Assembly (NCBI RefSeq): GCF_001422985.1
Contig: NZ_LMNL01000004.1
Coordinates: 3,518-67,517 of the forward strand
Direction: 5' to 3'
Source of the DNA: Methylobacterium sp. Leaf117
GTDB taxonomy: Bacteria; Pseudomonadota; Alphaproteobacteria; Rhizobiales; Beijerinckiaceae
Length of the DNA stretch: 64,000 nucleotides
Part shown: piece by piece, positions 1 to 7,258 of the stretch
How the letters are laid out: every line of letters begins with the position of its first letter
Numbering within the stretch: the first letter of the stretch is position 1
Made by a program: the position numbers and the translations under genes
Notes under the pieces: model-generated
Told to the model about the DNA's origin: nothing
Seen by the model: only the letters and a program-made list of their open reading frames with translations
The model's database searches: none

Positions 1-156
1 GGAGAAGGATTGGTTGTCCTGGATGAAGACGTCGTCGATGCCGCTCGCGGCCAGGATGTCCGCCCGGTAGGTCTCCGAGAACCAGCCCCGCGCATCGCCA
101 AAGCGCGTCGGCACCACGCGCCGCACCGCAGGAATGGTCGTCTCGATCACGCGCAT
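1..156 (-). CDS. rfbC: dTDP-4-dehydrorhamnose 3,5-epimerase, partial (C-terminus beyond window)
   Basis: Only the first 52 residues lie in the window; the gene runs off the left edge. The RmlC family epimerises C3 and C5 of dTDP-4-keto-6-deoxyglucose in the cytoplasm to make dTDP-L-rhamnose for surface polysaccharides. The visible part carries the family's N-terminal signature: an IPAVRRVVPTRFGDARGWFSETY stretch in which F-x-D-x-R-G-x-F-x-E-x-Y is diagnostic, followed by the FIQDNQSFS strand. The ATG at 156 comes immediately before the conserved start (MRVIETTIP). The next gene faces away from it after about 270 bp. The family assignment is firm; that the complete gene is intact cannot be judged here. 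Confidence 0.9.
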   Translation of the reverse strand, partial: MRVIETTIPAVRRVVPTRFGDARGWFSETYRADILAASGIDDVFIQDNQSFS

Positions 157-428
157 ACCCGGATCCTCAGCAGGGGCGTCGAACGGAAAAGAACCGCGAC
201 ATCAGAATGGCACGCGTTCTAGGCGGGGTTCCACCGGTGACCGTCAAGGCCCGAGGCGATTTTTCGTCCGAATGCAATCCGGGATTCAAGTCGGGATCGA
301 CCGCCCCCGAACCGCGCCGCAGAAGGTGGCCCTGTTTCCGACACAGGATGTCGCGACACGGGAACCAAGGTTCGATCTCACGGACGTCCCCTCCCCCGGA
401 GGATCGCCCGGATGGATAAGGAGCGACG

Positions 429-1055
429 ATGGAGATTCAGGTCACCGCCGGATCCTGCGGCATCGGTTCGGCCTCCTACGAACTCGGCCTCTTTCGGCTT
501 CCGGATGGAAGCCTGCGCGGCGTCGAGGATCTGGAGGCGCTGGTCCTGCCGACTCCGGAGCGCCCGGCGCCCCGGCGCAGCGGCATCGCCCGCGGCCTGC
601 GCGAGGCCTTGGCGGCGACCGGTCCCTTGCCGAATCCCTTGGGTCTGGCCGCCTCCCTCGTGGGCGTCGGCCTGGACGTGCTCGGGGGCGAGGGCCCGAG
701 CCTGTCCGTGGAACTCCGGTTCCGGGATGGCGCCACGGCACTGATCCGGGTGGCGGCCGACATGGCCGCGCAAATCGAGCGCGACCGCGCGGTGGTTCAA
801 CACGCCACCCTGCGCCTGTCCCCAGCGCATCCCTCGGTGCCCGACGTCGCGGCCGACGACGCTCCCCCGGCTAATGGAATCGCGGCGCATTCGGGTGAGG
901 CACACTCCGGTGAGGCACACTCGGGCGAGGCACATTCGGGCGATGAGCGCGCGATCGAAGAGATCGCGCCGGACGACCGCACCCTCGCTTCGCTCTTCGC
1001 CTACGAGAAGCGCGGCGGCCGCGTGCGCCGGCTGTCGAAGGCGCTGGACAGCTGA
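429..1055 (+). CDS. hypothetical protein with AHSGE tandem repeats
   Basis: I do not recognise a family. The 208-residue product has a C/G-rich third codon position like its neighbours, and a good ribosome site (AAGGAG) sits 6 bases before the ATG, so I take it as real. Residues about 1-125 look globular; there is no signal peptide or membrane span. Residues about 153-173 are four near-identical copies of AHSGE, encoded by a 15-bp tandem repeat, and are followed by an acidic then basic tail ending in a K-R-G-G-R-V-R-R motif. It converges with the ureide operon on the other strand, only 16 bp away. Function unknown; the repeat tract is probably a variable linker. Confidence 0.6.
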   Translation: MEIQVTAGSCGIGSASYELGLFRLPDGSLRGVEDLEALVLPTPERPAPRRSGIARGLREALAATGPLPNPLGLAASLVGVGLDVLGGEGPSLSVELRFRDGATALIRVAADMAAQIERDRAVVQHATLRLSPAHPSVPDVAADDAPPANGIAAHSGEAHSGEAHSGEAHSGDERAIEEIAPDDRTLASLFAYEKRGGRVRRLSKALDS

Positions 1056-1071
1056 GGGCTACGCCGCCCGG

Positions 1072-1452
1072 TCAGCTCTCGATGACGCTCACATGGGCCG
1101 CGACCACCTTCCAGCCGCCGGGGAAGCGGATCCAGGTTTGGCTCTGGCGTCCGATGCGCCCGGGAGCGCTTGACCGGGTGAACAGCGTCATGGCGATCCC
1201 CGTATCGGCGCCGTAGGTGGTGATCACGGTGTCCCGGAGGTCGCGGGCGAGGCCCTCGGAAGAGCGCGCCCGGCGGAAGGCCCGGATCGCCTCCATGCCG
1301 TAGAGGTTCTCGGCCCCGCCATACCGGATGGTGCGGGGATCGTCGTGGAACAGCGCCTCCAGCGTCGGGACGTCGTTGCCCACCAGTGCCGCCTCGTAGG
1401 CCGCGAAGGCGGCTTCCACCTCGGCCTTCACGGCCGGATCGTCGATGATCAT
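1072..1452 (-). CDS. hpxZ: AtzH/HpxZ-like protein (SnoaL fold)
   Basis: A 126-residue SnoaL/NTF2-fold protein of the DUF3225 family. Known relatives are HpxZ of the oxalurate gene cluster and AtzH, which decarboxylates 1,3-dicarboxyurea to allophanate in cyanuric acid breakdown. The sequence shows the family pattern: an N-terminal helix, LEALFHDDPRTIRYG, an R-x-x-R-S-S segment, and a C-terminal W-I-R-F-P-G-G-W-K-V-V-A-A-H-V-S strand. The ATG at 1452 is 11 bp after the AtzE-like stop, so the two are probably cotranslated from one message. Being last in an operon with an isochorismatase-type hydrolase, permease, AtzG and AtzE homologues favours a role in ureide catabolism; the exact substrate is inferred, not shown. 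Confidence 0.8.
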   Translation of the reverse strand: MIIDDPAVKAEVEAAFAAYEAALVGNDVPTLEALFHDDPRTIRYGGAENLYGMEAIRAFRRARSSEGLARDLRDTVITTYGADTGIAMTLFTRSSAPGRIGRQSQTWIRFPGGWKVVAAHVSVIES

Positions 1453-1463
1453 CGGGGTTCCGC

Positions 1464-2885
1464 TCACAGGTTCGCCACGGGGGCCCGGGCGACGCCCGCC
1501 CGCTCGAGGTGGTACGCGATCCGCAGGGCGACGTCCTCGCGCCAGGGGGCGGCGATGACCTGGACGCCGAGCGGCAGGCCCGCGTCGAGGCGCACCGGCA
1601 CCGCCACCACCGGCAGGCCGATGAACGAGATCGGCTGGGTGAACACCCCGATATTGGCCCGCACCGGCAGGGTCACCCTGTCGAGCACGAAGGTGGTCTG
1701 GCCCGAGCGGGGGGCGCGGCACGGCGTGGCGGGTGCCAGGATGACGTCGACCTCGCGGAACAGGTCGAGCACCGCCGCCCGGTACCAGCGGCGGAAGCGC
1801 TGGGCACGTTCGACCATCGGGGCCGGGATCATCGCCCCGGCGATCAGGCGGTCGCGCACTGCCGGGTCGAAATCCTGGCCCCGCGTCCGCAGGCGGTCGA
1901 GATGGAGGGCGGCCCCCTCGGCGGCGGTGATGAGGTAGGCCGCCGCCCGGGCGCGGGCCGCTTGCGGAATCTCGATCTCGCGCGTCGCATCCAGCGCCCG
2001 GGCGACGGTCGCCACCGCCTCGAACGCCTCGGCATCGCCGCCGCGCGCGAAGTAGCCGCCCGCCACCGCGACGCGCAGGGTGCCGAGGCCGTCTGCGAGG
2101 CGGGAGGCGGTGAACTCGGCCGGCCGCGTGGTGGCGACCGGGTCGTCCGGGTCCGGCCCCTGCATCGCGTCGTAGCTGATGGCGAGATCCCTGACGCTGC
2201 GGGCCATAGGCCCGAGATGGTCGAGGCTGCCCACGAAGGGAAAGCTGCCGGCCCGGGTCAGGCGGCCGTAAGTGGGCTTGAGGCCGAAACAGCCGCAGAA
2301 GGCCGAGGGCACCCGGATCGATCCGTTGGTGTCCGAGCCGAGGGCGATCGGCACCAGCCCCGCCCCGATGGCGCCGCCGGACCCGCCGGACGAGCCCCCG
2401 GACATGTGGCCGAGGGCGTGCGGGTTGCGGGTCGACCCGTCATGCACGTTCTCGCCCGTGAAGTCGTAGGCGTATTCGCCCATGTTGAGGCCGCCGACCA
2501 GGATGGCGCCGGCCGCCTCCATGCGGCGGATCAGGGCGGCGTCGCGCGACGCGGGCGCCCGTGCGCGGTTGATCGTCGATCCCGCCCGTGTCGGCAGGCC
2601 GGCGATGTCGAACAGGTTCTTGACCGCGAAGGGCACGCCCGCGAGCGGCCCGAGGGGTTCACCGCTGGCACGAGCCGCGTCCAGGGCCTCGGCGCGGGCC
2701 GCGGCGCGTTCGGGCAGCACATCCGTGAAGGCATTGACCGCGCCGTCGACGCGCGCGATCCGCGCCAGGCAGGCCGCCACGATGGTGCGCGCGCTCAGCG
2801 TGCCGTCGCGAAATGCGCCCGCCAGCGCCTCGGCCGTCATGGTGCCCGGATCGCGGGCCTGCTCCACACCCTCCATGCGGCTCAT
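1464..2885 (-). CDS. atzE: AtzE-family amidase (1-carboxybiuret hydrolase-like)
   Basis: A 473-residue amidase-signature enzyme. The Ser-cisSer-Lys triad is visible: Lys89 in FAVKN, Ser165 in GGSSGG and the nucleophile Ser189 in GSDTNGSIR. The T-N in that last motif, and the neighbouring small AtzG-like gene, mark the AtzE/HpxY branch rather than GatA. AtzE with AtzG hydrolyses 1-carboxybiuret to 1,3-dicarboxyurea and ammonia; the HpxXY pair acts in oxalurate or oxamate catabolism. The ATG at 2885 overlaps the atzG stop (ATGA), as expected for an obligate two-subunit complex. Length is normal and all key residues are present. The family is secure; whether the substrate is carboxybiuret, oxalurate or another small ureide is open. 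Confidence 0.88.
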   Translation of the reverse strand: MSRMEGVEQARDPGTMTAEALAGAFRDGTLSARTIVAACLARIARVDGAVNAFTDVLPERAAARAEALDAARASGEPLGPLAGVPFAVKNLFDIAGLPTRAGSTINRARAPASRDAALIRRMEAAGAILVGGLNMGEYAYDFTGENVHDGSTRNPHALGHMSGGSSGGSGGAIGAGLVPIALGSDTNGSIRVPSAFCGCFGLKPTYGRLTRAGSFPFVGSLDHLGPMARSVRDLAISYDAMQGPDPDDPVATTRPAEFTASRLADGLGTLRVAVAGGYFARGGDAEAFEAVATVARALDATREIEIPQAARARAAAYLITAAEGAALHLDRLRTRGQDFDPAVRDRLIAGAMIPAPMVERAQRFRRWYRAAVLDLFREVDVILAPATPCRAPRSGQTTFVLDRVTLPVRANIGVFTQPISFIGLPVVAVPVRLDAGLPLGVQVIAAPWREDVALRIAYHLERAGVARAPVANL

Positions 2886-3082
2886 GCCTCGTAGACCGGG
2901 GCGGCGTCCACCGCGTCGGCCAGGGGGAATTCGGCCACATGGGCCGCGGCCGCGCGCAGGACCGCGAGGTTGCTGCCGATGGCGCCGATCCAGGTCGGAT
3001 CGAGAGGAATGGCGAGCAGCCCGGCCGCCGCTTCGATGTAGGCATCGAGGCCGCCGGTCGGCGGTTCGTTGCGCTCTGACAT
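2882..3082 (-). CDS. AtzG-like small subunit (DUF4089)
   Basis: A 66-residue protein with the AtzG/HpxX pattern: a short variable N-terminus, a helix with L-D-A-Y-I-E-A-A-A-G-L-L, the I-P-L-D-P-T-W core and a second helix ending in E-F-P-L-A. AtzG resembles the GatC subunit of aminoacyl-tRNA amidotransferase and stabilises the AtzE amidase as a heterotetramer. The start at 3082 follows GGAGAAAG, a good ribosome site. Its stop overlaps the AtzE-like start by four bases. It lies 56 bp downstream of the permease gene. The short length and its exact position before atzE make the call dependable even though the sequence is small. Confidence 0.82.
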   Translation of the reverse strand: MSERNEPPTGGLDAYIEAAAGLLAIPLDPTWIGAIGSNLAVLRAAAAHVAEFPLADAVDAAPVYEA

Positions 3083-3138
3083 GAGCTTTCTCCCAGTGAT
3101 GTTTTTTCGTGCCGCCGGGACGCCGCGCGGACGGGGAT

Positions 3139-4755
3139 CTATTCTGCCGCCGCGGCGGCGTGAGTCGCAGGCGGGGTCGACGGCGCGGCCGCCAGGGAGC
3201 GGGACGCGGCGTAGAGCAAGGCCGCCACCATCGCGTAAGCAAGCGCCAGGCCGGGCGTCACCGCCACGCCGACCGCCGCTCCGTGCATGAAGCCGAAGAA
3301 GGTGAGGACCGCCCCCGCCAGGGCGAAGGCCGCCGCTTTGGCGAAGGCCCGCTCGATGATGAACACCGTGATGGCCCCGAGGACGAGCCCGCCCAGAATC
3401 GCGCCTTCGCCGAGGATGCCGAGGCCGGCATAGAGCACGCCGGCCTGCCCGAGTTTGTCGAGGCCCACCGCGGCGGCACTGGTGCCGGCCGCACCCAGCG
3501 CCCCGTCGATCAGGGTCTTGGCCCAGGCCGCCAGATGGGGCGCGAAGGCGAGCACGATGGCCGGCGCATGGGAATGCGGCGTCTCCTGGAAGGCCTGCGC
3601 GCCGATCAGCATGCCGATGTAGAGCAGGATCGGGGCGATCGCGACCACGGGCACGAGGCTGGACAGCAGCGAGACCAGGTTGAGCCAGCACAGCAGCAGG
3701 ATCACCGCTCCGGTGGCGAAGGAATAGCCGATCCGCCCGCCCATCGCCTTCCAGCCCGGATGGCCGATATAGACCGCGTTGATGAAGGGGTTGCCCATCA
3801 GGCAGCCGATCAGGCTGACGACGCCGTCGGCCGTGAGCACGCGGGTGGTGGGATAGGGGTCGCCCGCCACCTCGGCGCTCTCGACGTTGTCCATGGCCTC
3901 CACGAGGTCGTAGATGCCGAACGGGATCGCGGTGACCAGGATGATCCCGATGAAGTCGAAGCCCGAGAAGACGTGGCCGAGAGCCGGCAACGGCACCGAG
4001 AAGCCGATGCCGTGGAGCGCCGCCGCGAGGCCGGGGCCGCTCACCCCGCCGATGTCGAGGCCGAACAGCTTGGCGCCCCAGGCGATTCCCATCCCGAACA
4101 GGATGGCAACGAGGCCCGCCGGCAGGCGGCCGGGATAGCGCAGGCCCCCGAACCAGGCGAGCAGGATGATGGCGAAGGCCACCACGCCGATCACCGGCGT
4201 GGTGATGAGTTCGAGCGCCGGGCGCATGGCGATGAAGGTGACGGAGACGCCGGCGAGCGTGCCGAGCAGCGCCGCCCGCGGGGTGATCCGGCGGATTGCC
4301 GGGGCGGCAAAGCCGCCGATCATCAGGATGAAGCTCTGGATGAAGACCCAGGCGAGCCCCGCCTCCCAGGCTTTCACCGGATCGCCGGTGGCGAGCTTGA
4401 TCGGCAGCATGATCACGAAGACCACGATGAACATGTGCGGCACGCTGATGCCGGAGGGCAGCGCGCAGACGTCGTTGCGCCCAGTCGCCGCGGCTAGCCG
4501 ATAGGCGAGCCAGCCGTAATAGGCAGTCGAGAGGCAGAGCATCAGTCCGATGGCCGGCAGGATGCGCCCGAACGTGATGGCGTCGGGCATGCCCAGCACG
4601 AAGCGCAGCAGGCCGGTGAGCACCAGGAGGTTGACCAGGATGTTGGTGCCGAAGCCGAAGAAGGCGTTCCAATCCCCCGGCACCCACAGGCTCGGCCCGT
4701 GGCGTCGCCCGATACCGGATGTCGCTGGCCCCGTTCCGTCCGCGCCCGCCGCCAT
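3139..4755 (-). CDS. NCS2-family permease (xanthine/uracil/ureide type)
   Basis: A 538-residue inner-membrane protein with about 12-14 hydrophobic segments. Near the N-terminus it has F-F-G-F-G-T-N-I-L-V-N, and around residue 290 V-E-A-M-D-N-V-E-S-A; both are features of the AzgA-like branch of the nucleobase-cation symporters. The start at 4755 has a strong ribosome site (AGGAAGGA). It sits between an isochorismatase-type amidohydrolase (86 bp upstream) and atzGE (56 bp downstream), so it probably imports the substrate of that pathway. The sequence cannot tell whether this is a purine, a pyrimidine or a linear ureide. The last 20 residues are alanine-rich and probably disordered. Confidence 0.85.
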   Translation of the reverse strand: MAAGADGTGPATSGIGRRHGPSLWVPGDWNAFFGFGTNILVNLLVLTGLLRFVLGMPDAITFGRILPAIGLMLCLSTAYYGWLAYRLAAATGRNDVCALPSGISVPHMFIVVFVIMLPIKLATGDPVKAWEAGLAWVFIQSFILMIGGFAAPAIRRITPRAALLGTLAGVSVTFIAMRPALELITTPVIGVVAFAIILLAWFGGLRYPGRLPAGLVAILFGMGIAWGAKLFGLDIGGVSGPGLAAALHGIGFSVPLPALGHVFSGFDFIGIILVTAIPFGIYDLVEAMDNVESAEVAGDPYPTTRVLTADGVVSLIGCLMGNPFINAVYIGHPGWKAMGGRIGYSFATGAVILLLCWLNLVSLLSSLVPVVAIAPILLYIGMLIGAQAFQETPHSHAPAIVLAFAPHLAAWAKTLIDGALGAAGTSAAAVGLDKLGQAGVLYAGLGILGEGAILGGLVLGAITVFIIERAFAKAAAFALAGAVLTFFGFMHGAAVGVAVTPGLALAYAMVAALLYAASRSLAAAPSTPPATHAAAAAE

Positions 4756-4841
4756 GATCGAGGTCCTTCCTGCTGGTATGCCGCGCCCGCGTGCCGGGGC
4801 GATGATCCGGTCGCGTCGTGAGATCGGGGCTGCGCCCGCGC

Positions 4842-5516
4842 CTAGCGCGCACCGGCGAGGGCTTCGACCACCGCACCCGAGGACGTGACCCAGCCGAAGA
4901 TGCCGCCCTGGGCGGCGATCATCGCGAGGCCGACTCGGTGGAATTCAGGGCAGTAGGAGGCGCAGCCATCGCCGATCGCGATGCAGCGATAGCCGCGGTC
5001 GTTGCCCTCGCGGATGGTGGTGTGCACGCAGACCTCGGTGGTGACCCCGCAGACCAGCAGGGTCGCGATCCGGCGGGCCGACAGGACGGCCCCGAGATCG
5101 GTGGCGTAGAAGGCGCCCTTCCCGGGCTTGTCGATGACCACCTCGCCCCGGATCGGCGCCAGTTCGGGCACGATGCCGTGACCCGGCTCGCCGCGGATCA
5201 GGATGCGGCCCATCGGACCCGGCGCGCCGATGCGCGCGGTGGGCGTCCCTCGTTCCAGCTTGGCCGGCGGCGCATCGGAGAGGTCGGGCTTATGGCCCTC
5301 GCGCGTATGCACGATGAGGAGGCCGGCGTTTCGTGCGGCGGCCAGCACCGACCGGATCGGCGGCACCGCCGTCTGCAGCAGGCTCACGTCGTTGCCGAGG
5401 GTCTCGCCGAAGCCGCCGGGCTCCAGGAAGTCCCGCTGCATGTCGATGATCACCAGCGCGGTGGTCGCCGGATCGAAGGAGGCAGGGGCAGGTTCGGCCG
5501 CGATGACGGGACGCAT
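4842..5516 (-). CDS. isochorismatase-family cysteine amidohydrolase (biuret/triuret hydrolase-like)
   Basis: A 224-residue cytoplasmic cysteine hydrolase. The Asp-Lys-Cys triad is visible as Asp25 (IDMQRDF), Lys130 ([10 protein letters not shown]) and Cys163 (GVTTEVCV). The family includes RutB, biuret hydrolase (BiuH), triuret hydrolase (TrtA) and N-carbamoylsarcosine amidase. The [13 protein letters not shown] stretch after the Asp and the C-x-x-E-F-H-R region near the C-terminus resemble the BiuH/TrtA group more than RutB, and a true RutB lies at 26013. As first gene of an operon with a permease and AtzG/E/H homologues it could make carboxybiuret or biuret from triuret. I chose ATG 5516 because conserved sequence begins just after it; no clear ribosome site is visible, and a start further upstream at about 5593 is possible. 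Confidence 0.82.
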   Translation of the reverse strand: MRPVIAAEPAPASFDPATTALVIIDMQRDFLEPGGFGETLGNDVSLLQTAVPPIRSVLAAARNAGLLIVHTREGHKPDLSDAPPAKLERGTPTARIGAPGPMGRILIRGEPGHGIVPELAPIRGEVVIDKPGKGAFYATDLGAVLSARRIATLLVCGVTTEVCVHTTIREGNDRGYRCIAIGDGCASYCPEFHRVGLAMIAAQGGIFGWVTSSGAVVEALAGAR

Positions 5517-6085
5517 GATCGGGGCACCGGGCCGGAGGAGTCTCGATCCGGGAGGGGCGACGTCCGGCCCCAATCTCGAATCTCCGGTGATCATGGATCG
5601 AAGCTCTGCCGGAGACACGCCCAAATGATGCGCGGCGCTGCATCCTTGCCGTGCAGGTTGCGCCGCGCTTGTCCGCCCCTCGGCGCGCCCAGCGTGACGG
5701 GACCTGTCCGCCGGGACACGCGGGGGGGCAGTCCACGCGACCCGGCGCCATCGCCAGCCGCCCGGAAAGCCGCGGAACGGACGGTCCGGGGCGCGTGCCA
5801 CGAGGCCATGGACGCTCGAGCCGTGGACGCTCCGATGCCTACCAATGATGCAACCCTGGCTAGAAATTAGACCATCTGGTCCGACTATCATTTGGCGCGC
5901 GGCGTTTCCGGGTCGCGAGCGGCCCGGTGTGTGGGATGGCGCAGGTCCGTTTCCGTAGGGGAGCGCGCCAGGATTGTTGCATTTTTGTATCACCCCGCCT
6001 GGTTGCGTGGACGGACCGGCCGGATGGCACATCGGTTGCGGTCATTTGCCCCAACGGATGCTTAAATCCGAGGGGGACGTTATCG
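5517..6085. other. divergent intergenic region with no clear gene
   Basis: 569 bp separate the ureide operon (leftward) from the Tsx-like gene (rightward). Open frames here on both strands lack convincing codon bias or recognisable domains. The right-hand half (about 5840-6085) is less GC-rich than the surroundings and contains a RutR-type palindrome at 5867, so it should hold the promoters for both directions. A long untranslated leader for either gene is possible. Confidence 0.6.
5867..5884. promoter_or_regulatory. candidate RutR operator
   Basis: The palindrome TTAGACCATCTGGTCCGA has the exact core GACCA-NN-TGGTC of the known RutR box (TTGACCA-NN-TGGTCAA). It matches the second site at 28005 in the rut region, and a RutR gene is present at 28119. 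It lies 202 bp before the Tsx-like ATG and about 350 bp before the isochorismatase-type gene, so it could control either or both. Operator function is inferred from the match. Confidence 0.6.
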
Positions 6086-7084
6086 ATGATCACGACATTC
6101 ACACGACCGCTGCTGGCTGCCACGCTGAGCCTCGCCGCCCTGGTGCCGGCCCTGGCCGCAGACCTCACCAAGGAGAAGGCGCCGATCGCACCCGTGGTGG
6201 TGCCGTCCGGGTTCTTCCTGTTCTCCGATACGCAGATCAGCTACCGCTACCAGTTCCCGGCTGCCAGTCCCGGCGCCCAGGTCCAGCGGTCCGACGGCAG
6301 CTTCCGCAACCAGGACGCGCCCAAGCACATCCTCAACCTCTCGCATGCGGATGCCTGGGCCTACGGCACCAACTTCTTCACCCTCGACATCCTGAAGTCG
6401 GGGTCGCAGTTCCCGGCGGGCACCACCGATGGTTTCGGCGTGCCGACCTACTTCGAATACGGGAACACCGAGGCCTACGGCCTCTATCGCGGAACCTTGA
6501 GCCTGAACGCCCTGACGGGGACGAAGGCCTTCATGGTGCCCGGCATCATCAAGGATGTGTCGCTCGCCTTCGGCTTCGATGCCAATGCGCAGAACGACGC
6601 CTTCGGCTCCAAGAAGCGCGACGTGGTCGGCGGCCTGAACTTTGCGTTCGACGTCCCGGCCGGCTTCCTCAGCGCCTCGGTCCATGCCTACAAGGAGTGG
6701 AATCGCAACGGCTTCAACGTCGCCCCGAACCGGGATACCAGCTTCAACACGGTCCCGGAATTCGAAATCGTCTACAGCTTCCCGCTGGCCTTCACGGGCC
6801 TGCCGCTCAGCATCGCGGGCTTCAACAACATCGTCCTGCCCAAGGGGCGTGGCGTGAGCGATCCGTCCGCCTTCGCCTCCAACCCGAAGACGGGCCTCGA
6901 ATTCCTGTCGCGGACCAACCTGGTCCTCGACGTCGGCAAGCTGATCTACAACCAGCCGAACCGGGTCGACGTCTTCATCGGCTTCCAATACTGGCTCAAC
7001 AAATTCGGCAACGTCGAGCGCGCCAACTTCAAGGGGACCGAAGAGAAGAGCTTCCTGGCCGGCGTCTCCTTCCACGTGTTCTAA
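6086..7084 (+). CDS. Tsx-like outer-membrane channel protein
   Basis: A 332-residue exported protein. Residues 1-25 are a Sec signal peptide (hydrophobic run, then A-L-A-A before D-L-T-K). The rest is rich in alternating aromatic and polar residues in beta-barrel style, and the protein ends in phenylalanine (S-F-H-V-F), the usual outer-membrane assembly signal. Segments such as F-F-L-F-S-D-T-Q-I-S-Y-R-Y and Y-E-F-G-N-T-E-like strands resemble nucleoside-channel Tsx proteins. Placed between a RutR-type operator and purine genes, it plausibly lets nucleobases, nucleosides or ureides across the outer membrane. ATG 6086 is chosen because the signal peptide starts there; GGGGGACG is the ribosome site. 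Substrate specificity is inferred. Confidence 0.75.
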   Translation: MITTFTRPLLAATLSLAALVPALAADLTKEKAPIAPVVVPSGFFLFSDTQISYRYQFPAASPGAQVQRSDGSFRNQDAPKHILNLSHADAWAYGTNFFTLDILKSGSQFPAGTTDGFGVPTYFEYGNTEAYGLYRGTLSLNALTGTKAFMVPGIIKDVSLAFGFDANAQNDAFGSKKRDVVGGLNFAFDVPAGFLSASVHAYKEWNRNGFNVAPNRDTSFNTVPEFEIVYSFPLAFTGLPLSIAGFNNIVLPKGRGVSDPSAFASNPKTGLEFLSRTNLVLDVGKLIYNQPNRVDVFIGFQYWLNKFGNVERANFKGTEEKSFLAGVSFHVF

Positions 7085-7134
7085 GGGTAGGCTCCAACGG
7101 CAGGCGCCTTCTCACAGGACAGGCACCTTGATCG

Positions 7135-7163
7135 ATGGTCTGCAGGCGAGGTCTGCAGACCAT
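7135..7163. promoter_or_regulatory. inverted and direct repeat of GGTCTGCAG, candidate operator
   Basis: An 11-bp perfect inverted repeat (ATGGTCTGCAG, 7-bp spacer, CTGCAGACCAT) contains the 12-bp palindrome GGTCTGCAGACC at 7150-7161 and a direct repeat of GGTCTGCAG 13 bp apart. It sits about 100 bp upstream of the 8-oxoguanine deaminase start. Two helically phased sites suit a dimeric regulator of the GntR, LysR or TetR type. It could instead be part of a transcript hairpin after the Tsx-like gene. Confidence 0.45.
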
Positions 7164-7175
7164 GACCTGAACGAC

Positions 7176-7199
7176 GAGGCCGGACCGCCGTCCGGCCTC
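7176..7199. terminator. stem-loop between Tsx-like gene and deaminase operon
   Basis: A perfect 10-bp stem (GAGGCCGGAC / GTCCGGCCTC) with a CGCC loop begins 91 bp after the Tsx-like stop codon. A short run CCGATTT follows. It fits a terminator or an attenuator ahead of the deaminase-ABC operon; the weak T tract leaves doubt. Confidence 0.5.
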
Positions 7200-7258
7200 C
7201 CGATTTCCGGGCGGGCCAGGGTGAGGGCCGGTCCGCACCGAGGGAACACCGGATCAGC

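Noticed and set aside
378..935. 185-residue leftward open frame opposite the 429 gene
   Set aside because: The plus-strand frame has a ribosome site and proper codon bias; this one is a GC-rich antisense shadow.
5591..5845. 84-residue leftward frame in the region before the Tsx-like gene
   Set aside because: Composition is arginine-rich and shadow-like, with no ribosome site or recognisable domain.
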